DNA of 64,000 nt from Berghia stephanieae (GCA_034508935.3 CM067443.1:121488305-121552304); one strand, 5' to 3'. Positions 15,823-28,693 are shown, counted from the first letter of the stretch. Numbers and translations: made by a program. The notes: generated by a model from the sequence alone, not told the origin.

Positions 15823-16152
15823 GCGATGCGCCTACCTTATCTCTCTACCCCTCCAACTCCCCCTCCCCTCCTAACTCATTCCACACTGAGGATATCCCAT
15901 TCGCTATACACACCATCGACGCATTATGTCATTTCGTAACCGACCAGGTTTTATTCGCTTTTGCGTTGTACACAACAGCAGCAGTCAGCAGCACTATTCC
16001 GTTATAACCGACTCGCGTATTTGTCCGATTGCGTTATAGCGATACTTTTTTTTACAAAGATAAAGAAAAAAAAAAAACCGGGGTTTTAGAAAGATGCCGT
16101 TACAACAGACTTCTCGTTATTCCAGGACTCGTTATAAATGGACTCCACTGTA
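15823..16152 (-). mobile_element. 5' region and terminal inverted repeat of the Tigger-type element
   Basis: Read on the minus strand from 16150, the end is CAGTGGAGTCCATTTATAAC, followed by GAGTCCTGGAATAACGAG and GTTGTAACGGC. This has the form of a Tigger end (CAGT start, repeated TTATAACGAG-like motifs). It is flanked by TA at 16151-16152, the expected target. This gives the element a right border. With the arrays inside it, it spans at least 9862-16150. Confidence 0.72.
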
Positions 16153-16252
16153 ATATGTTGTTGTTTTTTTCAATTAAATAAAATTATGAAGGAGGACAAA
16201 CAAGGTGGTCATCGCAATATGTATATCTTAAAATTTTAACGGGCTTTTTTTA

Positions 16253-16286
<34 letters not shown>

Positions 16287-16863
16287 GAGGAGGAGGAGGA
16301 GGAGGAATTTGGTGACATAATATTTCGGTCGGACAAGGCCAACCTCACCACAGAGGTTGTTGTGACTTGGGAGGGAGGGGTTGTGGTAGTGGCTCTAACT
16401 AGTGCCGCGCTGAGGACCGGACCGAGGACCGGTCCCACGGTCTTTTAGCTGTGAACCGTGGTCCAGTCCCAAAGAGGAAGACCGCCGGCGGTCCTCACTT
16501 CTTATCACCTTTCAACGGTCTGGCGCCATACTACTTCCCCAGCGATTCGTTGCCTCGGTCCTTTGCCTATCTTCCACCAATCACCACCCATCCCACTTAA
16601 TTAATCGCACCCACCCCCCTTTGCCATACACTAAACGACACAGACGACCATAGAGGCAGACGACCACCTCCCTCCACTCCGCAAACCGCCCTTTCGTGTG
16701 TGAGATGGGGGAACAGGAGGCGCACGCCTTGGACGATTCCATTATACGGGGTAAATTTCAAAATTTACTACACCATAATGATCGCAATGACAATGATCTA
16801 TGATGAAGGCATGACCCCTCTTCTCTAATGGGTTATTGTTTGAAATGTATGTGACTACTAAAG

Positions 16864-16906
<43 letters not shown>

Positions 16907-17700
16907 TCAAACCTAGCAAGTTGCAAGTCTGATTTTTGTTTTCTTTTGTCCATCTCTTGTCGCCACTCCTTTCTATCGCATTGTTGTCATTTAAAATAAT
17001 ACAATAATATTAAAATTTCGTTTGGTGTTTTAACTAATCAAATAATATGAGTTTCATTAGTTTCTTCCTTCCAAAAAAACCAGTTATAACGTCTGTATTT
17101 TTAAAAGGTCCAATAGAATATTTGGGGACCCCGATAGCTCAGTTGATAGAGCACTCTCTTTATTAGCCACTCCCACGCCTCGTTCTGAAAAAAGTCCGCG
17201 AAATTAAAGGGGAGGCAAGAGAAAAATCAGCTGATCGTTAAAATAGTAACAGAAAAGTGGAGGTGCTCGGCAATGAATGCAAGAAAGACATTTAAAACGC
17301 CGTAAAAATGTTTAAAAATCACTTAATGTTATAATTACCATCCATAACAACCTGTCAAATTCACATATGTAAGATGTCAAGCCAAAATTAATAATAAAAT
17401 AATAAAGAACACGATTGACCGGTGGTCCGTTGACTACACATGCATACGAGTACCAGAAATATTTTGTAAACAATGTAACACAATATAATGTGTAAGTTTC
17501 AAAGCAAATGCAACCACAAATAACATCAAAGAACAATGTGGGACTACTGTTTTAATTTCATAAAACCAAACGTATATTTTCTGCCTCCGATATTGAACGT
17601 GTAGTTAGTATGTATCGTACAAACAACATTCGTTTAGACAGGTAGTCGGGATTCTAGCGCCAGTTTTATTTGGGCAACCATGATTGGGATTTCACTCAAT
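16153..17700. other. Spacer with GGA and GT microsatellites and repeat fragments
   Basis: No gene is recognised. It contains a poly-G/(GGA)n run at 16254-16305, a GT array at 16866-16905, and a GGACCG-rich palindromic patch at 16415-16500 that resembles 22200-22310. A segment at about 16724-16861 is similar to 21938-22095. A SINE head (GATAGCTCAGTTGATAGAGC) lies at 17132-17151. Confidence 0.55.
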
Positions 17701-17705
17701 GCACT

Positions 17706-17908
<203 letters not shown>

Positions 17909-18600
17909 GCAGTTGAAAGGATATAGTCTTTGGTGTATAAGTGCATATGTACAATATTTCTTATAATAAATGCTTCAAAACAAAACAAAACTAAAAAAAA
18001 TAAATAAAGAATAAATGAATAAAAATATCTATTTGGGCATTTACTTACATTAATAGTCTTGAAAATCACAATCACAATCCATGAAAATTAAATATCCCAA
18101 AATCCGAAGAAGACATGAATTTAATCCAAAATCCAACACAGGAATGTATTTTAATAGGAGACAGATATCCTATTAAAACCATAGCATTACTTGCAAACAA
18201 CAATACCCCACTCTGTGTTTAACGGGCTTGTGGCCGTCACATTGTAAATTGTGGCCGCATTAGGGTAATCGGTGTCCTAAAGACTGACATACTGACATAA
18301 ATCAATGAGAACTATAAAGAATCCATTCTAGAATTCAACTACAAACTGAAAAGCATGATAAATATCACTCTCTCAAATAATTTCCTTTGCTCAGGTTCAC
18401 TCACACTCTCCTTTATTGCAAAACATTGATAAGTGAGATAAAGTTTGTATTTCAATTATAAACTTAATCACATAACCTAAATGATGGAGAATAAAAACAG
18501 CTAATTATAAAAATAATTCACAGATCAAATTATCTATTTGAACTCCGCATATTTAGCTTAATTACTCATTGACCATATATTTTTTTTAATGGCATTGTTT
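17909..18600. other. AT-rich spacer
   Basis: I see no gene, repeat family or motif here that I can support. Confidence 0.5.
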
Positions 18601-20535
18601 CATTTAAACAAGACCATGACGCTTATGCCTGGACCGGGTATTCACAAATTCTGCTTTTGTGTTCCACTTTTCGAATTGAATATATCTCTATCTTATCCGT
18701 TTATTTGCAAATTTTCTGCACTTTATAAATAAGACCATAACGCTTATGTCTGGACCGGTTGTTCGCAAATTCTGCCTTTGTGTTCCACTGTTCGATTAGA
18801 ATTAATCTCTATTTTTTCCGTTTATTTGCAAAGTTTCTGCACTTTATAAATAAGACCATAGCGCTTATGTCTGGACCGGGCATTCGCAAATTCTGCTTTT
18901 GTGTTCCACTTTTCGAATCGAATTAATATCTAGTCTATCCGTTTATTTGCAAAGTTTCTGCATTTTATTAATAAGACCATAACGCTTATGTCTGGACCGG
19001 GCATTCGCAAATTCTGCTTTTGTGTTCCACTTTTCGAATCGAATTAATCTCTATTTTATCCGTTTATTTGCAAAGTTTCTAGATTTTATAAATAAGACCA
19101 TAACGCTTATGTCTGGACCGGTTGTTCGCAGATTCTGCCTTTGTTTCCACTGTTCGATTAGAATTAATCTGTTTTTTTCCGTTTATTTGCAAAGTTTCTG
19201 CACTTTATAAATAAGACCATAGCGCTTATGTCTGGACCGGGCATTCGCAAATTCTGCTTTTGTGTTCCACTTTTCGAATCGAATTAATCTCTATTTTATC
19301 CGTCTATTTGCAAAGATTCTGTACTTTATAAATAGGACTATGACGCTTATGTCTGGACTGGGTATTCGCAAATTTTCCTTTTGTGTTCCACTTTTCGAAT
19401 CGAAATAACATCTAGTCTATCCGTTTATTTGCAAAGTTTCTGCACTTTATAAATAAGACCATAACGCTTATGTCTGGACCGGGCATTCGCAGATTCTGCT
19501 TTTGTGTTCCACTTTTCGAATCGAATGAATCTCTATCTTATCCGTTTATTTGCAAAGTTTCTGCACTTTATAAATAAGACCATAGCGCTTATGTCTGGAC
19601 CGGGCATTCACAAATTCTGCTTTTGTGTTCCACTTTTCGAATCGAATTAATCTCTATTTATCCGTCTATTTGCAAAGATTCTGTACTTTATAAATAGGAC
19701 TATGACGCTTATGTCTGGACTGGGTATTCACAAATTTTCCTTTGTGTTCCACTTTTCGAATCGAAATAACATCTAGTCTATCCGTTTATTTGCAAAGTTT
19801 CTGCACTTTATAAATAAGACCATAACGCTTATGTCTGGACCGGCATTCGCAGATTCTGCTTTGTGTTCCACTTTTCGAATCGAATGAATCTCTATCTTAT
19901 CCGTTTATTTGCAAAGTTTCTGCACTTTATAAATAAGACCATAGCGCTTATGTCTGGACCGGGCATTCGCAAATTCTGCTTTTGTGTTCCACTTTTCGAA
20001 TCGAATGAATCTCTATCTTATCCGTTTATTTGCAAAGTTTCTGCACTTTATAAATAAGACCATAGCGCTTATGTCTGGACCGGCATTCGCAAATTCTGCT
20101 TTGTGTTCCACTTTTCGAATCGAATGAATCTCTATCTTATCTGTTTATTTGCAAAGTTTCTGCACTTTATAAATAAGACCATAACGCTTATGTCTGGACC
20201 GGGCATTCGCAAATTCTGCTTTTGTGTTCCACTTTTCGAATCGAATGAATCTCTATCTTGTCCGTTTATTTTCAAAGTTTCTAGATTTTATAAATAAGAC
20301 CATAACACTTATGTCTGGACCGGGCATTCGCAAATTCTGCTTTTGTGTTTCACTTTTCGAATCGAATTAATCTCTATTTTATCCGTTTATTTGCAAAGAT
20401 TCTGCACTTTATAAATAAGACCATGACGCTTATGTCTGGACCGGGTATTCGCAAATTCTCCTTTTGTGTTTCACTTTTCGAATCGAATTAATATCTAGTC
20501 TATCGGTTTATTTGCAAAGTTTCTGCATTTTATAA
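18601..20535. repeat. Satellite array, about 16 units of 121 bp
   Basis: The landmark CGCTTATGTCTGGACCGG recurs at 18621, 18742, 18863, 18984, 19105, 19224, 19345, 19466, 19587, 19707, 19827, 19946, 20067, 20186, 20307 and 20428, a spacing of 119-121 bases. Units vary at a few positions (ATAGCGC, ATAACGC or ATGACGC; GGGCATTCGC or GGTTGTTCGC). Each contains TTTATCCGTTTATTTGCAAA. Open frames within are by-products of the repeat. Confidence 0.95.
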
Positions 20536-20632
20536 ATAATAATAATTGTTCAAAATTTTACCTTACACCCGATATTACAAGTACAAGTGAGCCAGGTGAA
20601 GAAGATTGTCAAACAGTGTGACAGATGAAATA

Positions 20633-20646
20633 GGAAGAGAGAGAGA

Positions 20647-20706
<60 letters not shown>

Positions 20707-20760
20707 GAGAGAGAGAGGGCAAGAGAGAGAGAGAGACGGTAAGAGAGAGAGAGAGAGAGA
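20633..20760. repeat. (GA)n microsatellite
   Basis: A nearly pure GA run of about 128 bases with a few interruptions (GT, GGC, CGGT). It is followed at 20780-20800 by a short CT run of opposite sense. Confidence 0.95.
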
Positions 20761-21111
20761 TATTCGTTTTTTGTTCAAAATCTCTCTCTCTCTCTATCTC
20801 TCATTGCACAAGGTTGTGCTATTTACTACTATTTATCAAGAATAGCCAAGCTGGCAACCCAGTCTCTGTATAAACTAAGCAAGATGGCAACAGGGACCTC
20901 GCTCCTTATCCAATGCCGAAGCTTTAGTTTGAGTCAAACGGTTTTGTTAAAAAAACCCACCCAAAATAAGTTCGTGTCGTAAGTGATGGAAGTTGAAGTC
21001 GGCTTATTATAAAATCGTTTTTATGGTCTGTTTGGATTACCCTTTTTAAATAGAAAAAGTGAATATATCATAAACTTGAAGAATAGGCAAGCTAAATGAA
21101 ATTTAAATTGA

Positions 21112-21460
21112 CTGATTAAATGAGTACGCGAGGCTGAGTTGCGAACGACTACTGTGTTCCGACATTCCGATCCCAGTGTCATTTGTTCACCGTACCGTGT
21201 TACTGTCTACACACTACACTGCATTGTTAGTGACTGGTCATGTCTTTTTTGTTTGTATGTTTTACGCAAGCTTAATAAAAATTAAATTGACTGATTAAAT
21301 GAATACGTGAGGCAGAGTTGCGAACGACTCATGGGTTCCGACATTCCGATCCCAGTGTCAGTCATGTTCACCGTACTGTGTTACTGTCTACACACTACAC
21401 GGCATTGTTAGTGACTGGTCATGCCTGTTTTGTTTGTATGTTTCTTTTAATATGGGTCAA
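21112..21460. repeat. Tandem duplication of about 180 bp
   Basis: A segment starting GACTGATTAAATGA and containing GAGTTGCGAACGACT, TTCCGACATTCCGATCCCAG and TTAGTGACTGGTCATG occurs at about 21111-21260 and again at 21291-21440, with scattered substitutions. No coding content is seen. Confidence 0.85.
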
Positions 21461-21654
21461 TTTACAAAGAATAATAATAGAAATGTTCAAAACAAAAACT
21501 AGATTCACTATTACGTGCCTGTAATGAAGTGCTTTCCACAAACCGTGAGCGAGAATGATGGTGGAGGTAATGGCAACCATGTGGGTTTGTTATTGTTTCC
21601 TACCTCCGTCAACCCGCGCATCCGGTTGCGCACCCACGCTGATTCTGACCAATA

Positions 21655-21775
21655 CGCAAAGGGCCAGAGATCGATCCCGGTGCAGTCGAGTTTTTTTCTG
21701 AATCCCTGTCTACTCAGCAGTGAATGGGTAGCTGGGTTTGTTAGATCTGGCGAAAAGTCACCATCGACCCCACTT
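21655..21775 (+). repeat. SINE fragment (B box and tail)
   Basis: GAGATCGATCCCGG at 21667 resembles the B-box region of the SINE at 5697. The tail TACTCAGCAGTGAATGGGTA and TTAGATCTGGCG follows. The same tail lies on the minus strand at 37893-37965. Confidence 0.6.
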
Positions 21776-22620
21776 ATTACTTATTACTTATTACCGCATC
21801 CACCCCCTCTTATTATAACTTCACGTCTCTCTCTTACTCTTCAATGCTCGCTGCCCTCTCATGTGTGTGTGTGTGTGTGTGGGGGGGGGGGGGTAGGAGT
21901 TGCGTGTGTGTATAAACGCCACGAACAACTCGATCAACGCCTTGGGTGATTCCATTATCTCCGTTAATGGGGATAAATTTCAAATTTTATTCACGCTAAA
22001 TTATCGAAGTAACAATGAAGTACTGTGATCAAATAAAGAAGGCATCACCCCTCTTCTCTAATTAGGTTACAATTTGAAATGAGTGTGACTACTCTGTGTG
22101 TTTTTACTCCTGTAGACCACGGTTTTCATCGTGTAGCGGTCTTTAACGGTTCAAGAATGAACGATCCCATGGTCCCAAAGGTCAAAACGGTCTCTCAGGA
22201 ATGTTCAATGTCGAAAAGGACCGCCGGTCCTAGGACCGGTCCTTGCGGTTTTCATTTCCCAGGGACCGTAGGACCGTGGTCCTTAAGCTTGCCAAGGACC
22301 CGCCCCGCACTAGCTCTAACTCTAACCTTCTGCGCATGTCGGTCAACCCTGCGGTTTCGGGTCAAAGGCAAGGAGTTTGTGTGTGTGTGTTATTCTTGTT
22401 TTTCATGTTGAATGGTTGCTCGCCGCAAAGTTTGTAGTTCAATTTAACGTTATTATAAACTTATTGAGATCTAAATACCATTTTTATGCACTATGTTAAC
22501 GAAGTGGATACTGAATCTAATAATCACAAAGATTCAAAATCAAGAATAGAACAGACAGGTAAGCTTTTACTTTACACTACCATCGTTATTGCCGAGTCGT
22601 GTGTAGTGATGGTGACTCGT
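21776..22620. other. Spacer with poly-G, GT run and a GGACCG palindromic patch
   Basis: A GT/poly-G run lies at 21860-21893. The part at about 21938-22095 resembles 16724-16861. At 22200-22310 there are several GGACCG/CGGTCC motifs. No gene is recognised. Confidence 0.5.
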
Positions 22621-22621
22621 T

Positions 22622-23495
22622 AAACCTACTTTCTGTTTGGAGTGGATATTGAGAACTCCACGATCTCCAGTCTTGCGGTTGTTATATGATAGCGAAATGT
22701 GTCGTATGCACGCTCTCGTGTTGATAAAGACCAACTAACTCGACTGGAAGTGAATAAATGTAAAATGAACATATAATTGCATCTCATTTCATCAGCGCCA
22801 TAGTGAGTGTTGCCAGGGCCAGGGAGGTATATCACTCACACAGTGAAATAAACTCGCATTCCTCCTACTCCTTAGCCTTACCACTACCACAAACCAATGT
22901 CCATCACAACGATGTTTAAACATAAATCAACTTTCAATCCTCAGACCCACAAGTCCATTCTTCTCTGCATACATGTAGCTTTTACCCATTGCCCTTTGCA
23001 AGATATAATTATGAGAATTCTTTTTTTTTTACAAATTGATCATATGCTTTTTATTTTCAGTTAGCTCTAGGTCATTTTGTCATACACTGGAGCTAAAAAA
23101 ATACTATAAATTATAAATTCATTTCCATTCACTTATTGAAGTGACTATTTCTCAGGACGCTCGGGAAAATAAGCTGGACCTCTATTTCTCTGAACAGTGG
23201 TGTAGTCTGCCTTTTACCTTTTCGTCGGCGCTTACAATGCATGTGCATTGCAAGTGACATCTCAAAAAAAAAAAACCCAGGTCGACTCTTCCTCTAACTT
23301 CGTCTTCTGATCTGTTTGAAGTGAATCTGTGATCTCCATTCTCGCGGTTGTTAGATGATAATCAAATTTGTCGTATGCACACTCTCATGTTGATAAAGTT
23401 GATAAAGATCAGCCAACTCAACTGGAAGTGAATGAACATATAATTGCATCTAATTTCATCATCATTGCCATCATAGTGTTGTCAGAGAGGTATCG
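22622..23495. repeat. Diverged direct repeat of about 200 bp, two copies
   Basis: Segments at about 22622-22835 and 23283-23495 share CTTGCGGTTGTTA/CTCGCGGTTGTTA, TGTCGTATGCAC, ACTGGAAGTGAAT and ATATAATTGCATCT in the same order. Between them is AT-rich sequence without a gene. The second copy has a small duplication (GTTGATAAA twice). Confidence 0.75.
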
Positions 23496-24360
23496 CAAAG
23501 CTAGTGGAAATACTCATACTTGTACCACAAACCATTATGCTTGTGGATGGTTGGCTTGACCTCGTGAGACAAGATCAAGTTTTGTTGCTTGCTATGTCTT
23601 CTATTCCCACCTATCTGTTACACTTCTATCCTGCGTTTGTGTACTATCCTATCTTCAAACTTCTGTTCCTGTCCTGCACCGACCCCAGTGCGTTCATGAG
23701 TGTGTGTTTGAGAAATGTATGAGTATGTGCAATTTTTTGGTTTTCTTTTGACGAAGGGGAAACTTAGATCATATGAAAGAAAGCAATATCATATATAGTG
23801 ACGATTCTGTGAGAATTTCCTGTCCACTCTGTTTGAGCATTTACTTTTACATCAGCGTGGTGTCCGTAACCCATATGCATTGTCGAGTTATAAAATAGCT
23901 AACACACGAGTGCGACTAGCCACAAGACACTATAGTTCAAACTGAGTCTGAATAGCATTCCGAAAAATAGAGTTCAAGTTTATTTTCCAGAACGTTCAGT
24001 GAAATAGAGCCGACCTTCATTTATTACTAGAGCGAATTGCTTAAGTTTAGATTAAAAACCCATTCCAAACACTAAATTAATAAATTCATATAAGATTTAC
24101 TGTTCCTCATTTCATAAAATTGTCTTGATGTGGAGATGCATTTGCTTTATCCAATAATAATAAAAAAAAAAGAAAAACAACATTGCACACAAACAATTGC
24201 TAATGTATTGCAAGAGTTATGCATGAGTCTTAATATTTTGTCACTTTTACATTTTAGCATTTTCTTATTTTCACATTTTGTGCAAGCATTATCTCTAAGA
24301 TTGAAAAAAAAAACCCAATTTAAATGAGAGTTTTTATATAGCATACTATCCACTCATGTT
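23496..24360. other. AT-rich spacer
   Basis: No gene or repeat is recognised. Short open frames lack motifs and splice context. Confidence 0.5.
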
Positions 24361-24369
24361 TTAAAGGGC

Positions 24370-24640
24370 TATACAAGGGGTCCCAGGCCAACAGTAACAT
24401 TTAACATATTGGATGAGACATGACGCCTGTTAGGTGATATTACATTTTTATCAGACAGGACCACTTTGTTAACAGCCTGGTACTCATTTTACACCTGAGT
24501 ACGGTGAGAGAAAGAGCCTTTACCAAGGACTCAACTATGCGCCGAGCGAGGCTCGAGCCCAGGACTCTGTCACCAGATAATTCGACACCCGAATCGTGCA
24601 TGCGCAGTACATGTGACCGTACAAAACCTGGGAAATCAAA
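24370..24640. repeat. Possible SINE-like dispersed element
   Basis: TACTCATTTTACACCTGAGT, CCTTTACCAAGGACTCAA and a B-box-like GAGGCTCGAGCCCAGGACT occur in an order I recall from dispersed SINE-like repeats of marine invertebrates. The identification rests on memory of the pattern only. Confidence 0.35.
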
Positions 24641-24705
24641 TCAATCGCCTTCCTTGTAGTCCACAGTCACCACAGTCACATTTCTTGATTTCTTGCTTGC
24701 AACGA

Positions 24706-24856
24706 AGTTGACGTCACTTAGGTCTTTGTTATTGTTTTTTTATTATGAGTAAACTATATTAACCAGACTATAAACGTTCATGGTTACGCATAGTTTTGTG
24801 TGTTGGTCCATTTATTCCGGATGTCAATGTTGTTAGTTTCTTAGTCAAGCGCACAG
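24706..24856. repeat. Dispersed repeat, second copy at 34386-34556
   Basis: Both copies share GACGTCACT, AGGTCTTTGTTATTGTTTTT, GACTATAAACGTTCATGG, AGTTTTGTGTGTTGGTCC and GTCAAGCGCA (or GCCAAGCGCA) in order. The 34386 copy has about 20 extra bases. Family unknown. Confidence 0.8.
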
Positions 24857-26120
24857 CAGGATGGGGTGGGGTTGGGATGTTGATGTGTCTCAAGTGTGTA
24901 ATCCTTGGTTCAGTAGAGAGTGGTAGGGGTTAGTGTAATCAATGTTTTCTTGCGCGAGAGAGCGTATTTGTATGTTTGTGTGTGTTTGTGATAGAAAGAA
25001 AGAAAGCAAGAGAGAGAGAGATGGTCGGCAGTTGATGGTTTGTGAGTTTGCAAAGACGAACAATTGTAGAATTTTTGTCCCCCCCCCCCCCCCCCCCCCC
25101 CCCCACCCCTTCCAAGAAATCATCATCAACAATATTTTTTATGAAAAAAAAATTCTATCCTGCTTGGGATGCCGAATTCTTTGCTGACAATCTACACCCC
25201 AGATTCGGGTGTCGAATTATCCTGTGACAAAATACACCCGAAACTCGGGTATCAATTTATCCTGTGACAAAATACACCTGAAACTCGGGTGTTGAATGAC
25301 GCTCCCTTTTCAGAAATAGAGGAGGGTAATTTTATTGCATAAAGATTAATTTCAAACCAGGTAAAAACAAACTAAAATCAATCAAATAAATAATTATTGT
25401 TTATTCAACCTGTTTACTCAAGCAAGAGAGGATTTAGTGGAAAAATTTATGACCTGACATGTGCAAATTACCATTTTAAAAACGAAAGACATGCCATAGA
25501 GTTTCTTAATCCTCTCTGTCAGAATTGGACAGCTATTTTGTTTTCTGGTGCCAATTTCATTGTGCAATGGGTACCACCAGGTCATCACGATGAGAGGGAA
25601 ATAAGAATCTGTGCGTTTAAAGCTTTGAAATCAAGCGTGTGTTATCAATTTATTGATAAAATCTCTTTCCTCCCCCCTACCGCTTTACACCTATATACAC
25701 GTCAATCAGGTTGCCTGTACAAGTTGAAGTCCACAAGTTGTATTATTAATTATGTTTAAGTGTAGTGCAGCGCTCCTTATTTCAGCTTCATTGGGTTTGC
25801 AGAAAATGTTGATTTAACCTGTATATCACTGTAGGGAAGAAACGGAAAAAAAAAAGGAAATCAATGGCACATACCAAGCTGAAAGGTAACATCTTATATG
25901 AGGGAACCTTAAAAGGACGTTCCATGCCACAATACATTGTTGGTTGGTAATCTGACTTTTCATTGAATATCATTGGTGCCGTTCACTAGATGTCATGTGG
26001 ATAAACATGCATTAACCATTGGCTGCAATTATTTGGTTTTATTTGCTGCAAGTCCCTGTAGGCCTTCGCAATGAGATTTGCTTGTCGTAATCAGCTTTTC
26101 TTGATTATTTTTTATTTGAC
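24857..26120. other. Spacer with a long poly-C run and a short 40-bp tandem repeat
   Basis: A C24 run lies at about 25080-25104. From about 25175 to 25297 a 40-bp unit repeats about three times (CTGTGACAAAATACACC, then GAAACTCGGGT). A 120-residue open frame at 25397-25759 has no recognised motif, and I do not call it a gene. Confidence 0.5.
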
Positions 26121-26123
26121 AAG

Positions 26124-26232
<109 letters not shown>

Positions 26233-26362
26233 AGAGTAGATTCGGGTCAAACCGGACGCTACCCGACTCGATGTCTAATTTCCTTTTGTTTTTGTTTTTT
26301 CCCCGGTGCATATTTCTTGTAACTAAGCACATGTCTCTTGTGACATTTTTCCTGCCGTTTCA

Positions 26363-27586
26363 ATGAGTGCAATCAAGGAGAAGTCAAAGAATCGTGTTTT
26401 CATCGAGATATTTCTCACAAAACGTAAGTATCCCGTTCTTTGTTATGGGTTGCAAGGTGTGCAAGGAAGTTGCTATTTAAGCTATTTATACGTTTTTATT
26501 AAGGAGTTTCGGCTCAACCACTGCACTACATGCTATTTTAGGATCGTTTGATTGTGGTTAGATCGTCTGACGATGTCCGGTTTTCATTTTAGCTCCAGTG
26601 GGGGGGTGTCCGGTTTGACCAAAGAAATTTTAAAACGATTCAGGTGAAACCGGACGGGTTGATTAAGTTGTTTATTATTATTCTAGACGTCTATAATATT
26701 ATTTGTTGCAATGCTTTCCTTGTATTTCTGTTGACCGGCCTATGTTTATCATGATTATTATTATTATTATAAAATTAGGGAGGCCTTCCGAAAGCGTCTA
26801 CACCTACATCCCCAGTATTATAATGTTTTGGGAGGGGGGAAACTTTTTTTATAATGTTCTGGTAGGGGGTTTGGGAGGGGGGAGACTTTAAAAATAAAAC
26901 TTTTCCCCCTCTCAAACCCCCTACTAGAACATTATAAAAAAATACTGGGGATGTAGGAGCTTTCGGAAGGCATCCCTAAAATTATATTATGTTCACCATT
27001 GTAAAGGAAAATTTACATTATTAGACTAGCCAGTCTATGAAAATGAAGTTCAAATATCTAAATAAAGTTAATTTTTTCACATTGTTACAGGCACCAAGAT
27101 GCCGCGATCAAAGTACACTGACAAGAGTGTGGATGCTGCACTTGATGCCATCCGCACCAAAAATCTTTCATTCCGCCAGGCCGCTGCGACCTACTCTGTC
27201 CCGAAATCAACCCTGATGGACAAGATGGCCGGAAAATACCCCGTCCATAGGGTATCTCATACAGTGTTGGCCACAGAGGAGGAGAAAAAACTTGTCAAAT
27301 GGATGGTGGCCTGTGCCAGGGCAGGTGAAGGGAAGGACAGGGAGCAGCTGTGCCTGGAGGTGCAAAGAATAATGAATGCTGAAGGCAGAGAGACCCCTTT
27401 CAAAAACAACAAGCCAGGATATTACTGGTACAAAGCATTCATGGAGAGACACAAGGGGGAGGTGCGGGGGAGAAAAGCGATGTCCCTTGGGGAACAACGC
27501 GCCCAGGTATCAGAAGGAAAGATACGTGGGTGGTTCCACACCATGCGGACATCGCTAATGTCAAATGGCATCGACATTACCAAGGT

Positions 27587-27632
<46 letters not shown>

Positions 27633-28030
27633 AGCAACGTCTTCAATTGCGACGAGACTGGCTTCCCTTTCTACCTGGGAGGTTCAGTCATCATTGCAGA
27701 CATTTCTTCCAAGCACCCCTATCAAGTCGGCTCCGATAACAAAACCCAAGTGACGGTGCTCGGAAGGGGAAGGGCAAGAAGAGGAGAGTGGAAGAAAGAG
27801 TGGAGTCTAGTGCAGAGGATGATGATACGATGGTTGTGTATGATGACAGGTCGGACGTTGAGATGGATATGAATGAGTTATGTGGTGTGAATGACAAAGA
27901 TGAACGTTTATGTGATTTTTGTGGAAGTGATAGGAGCCTGGATGGATGGATTTGGTGCAAGTGTGGGAGGTGGTACCACAGAGGATGTACTGGCAGAGAG
28001 AGAGAGAGAGAGAGAAGATACTGGGGATGA
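26363..28030 (+). pseudogene. pogo-like transposase with Psq HTH and C-terminal PHD-like finger, internally deleted
   Basis: Exon 1 is 26363-26423 (ATG, donor AAC|gtaagta). The intron runs to 27090 (ttgttacag), and exon 2 continues in frame. A pipsqueak-type helix-turn-helix (YTDKSVDAALDAI, then FRQAAATYSVPKSTL) is followed by a second DNA-binding region (TPFKNNKPGYYWYKAFMERH). A run of about 15 prolines is encoded by a poly-C stretch (27587-27632). The first catalytic motif FNCDETGFPF comes next, and then SDNKTQVTVLG. After about 27765 the frame changes and the rest of the DDE core is absent. In another frame 27890-27990 encodes a PHD-like finger (LCDFCGSDRSLDGWIWCKCG, then RWYHRGC). A GA microsatellite ends the coding part. 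The deletion and frame change make it a relic. Confidence 0.82.
26773..26983. mobile_element. Fold-back MITE inside the transposase intron
   Basis: The segment is an imperfect palindrome of about 210 bp. The left arm (AATTAGGGAGGCCTTCCGAA, then CTACATCCCCAGTATT) is complementary to the right arm (AATACTGGGGATGTAGGAGC, then TTCGGAAGGCATCCCTAA). The inner arms hold a G-rich block and its C-rich complement. The left arm has an internal tandem copy of TATAATGTT plus the G-run. It has no coding capacity. Confidence 0.78.
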
Positions 28031-28693
28031 GTGAGGAGGAGATCAGTGTTTTCACGTTTGTTTGTACATTGTGCAAGTGACATGTTGCGTTATGATTATG
28101 TACCCTATTAATTGTTTTGAATAAATTTTTTGTCTTTCTCTGTTGAAAATGAACATAAACGTGTTTATTTATCTATCAGGACGTCTAGATCTAGTCTAGC
28201 TATTTATGAAAATATATGGCAGTCGTTTTGGGGGAAGGAAACATTCTGCCAATTTATGGAAAGAGTCCTTCAAAGTCCTTAGAATGCTGGAATCGAACCC
28301 TAAATTGACCAATGACCCGGCAGATATTTTACAAACTGAGCCTATGGATCTGTTGTAACTGTTTATGAATTGAAAACTATTAAAAAAACAAAAGGAAACA
28401 GCGTTTTTCAACATCCGTGAAGGGTGTCCGGTTTGCCCAAGTTGGGTGTCCGGTTGGACCTTAACGTTCCATAAGTGTCCGGTAGTACCAAAATGTCACG
28501 AATAACATTTTGCGTCGAGAACATGGAAAAGACTGCTTAGGGTGCAAAATCGGCTTGTTCACCTGAAACCGGCCACTTGAGCGTTACATGTTACGACATC
28601 ACTATACAGCATTGGTCTTATTTCTGGCCAGCAGTCTTCCATTCTCCGAGACGACCACAGATAAGGCTTGTGTGTCCGGTAAGCCTGAATCTA

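Noticed and set aside
18601-20300. Three similar 62-64 residue open frames beginning MFHFSNR
   Set aside because: They recur with the satellite period and end wherever a unit differs, so they reflect the repeat and not a gene family.
18601-20535. A CRISPR-like array
   Set aside because: The whole 121-bp unit repeats without unique spacers, and the setting is an animal genome. It is a satellite.
25397-25759. 120-residue plus-strand open frame
   Set aside because: No motif, no splice or start context and AT-rich codon use. It is not supported as a gene.
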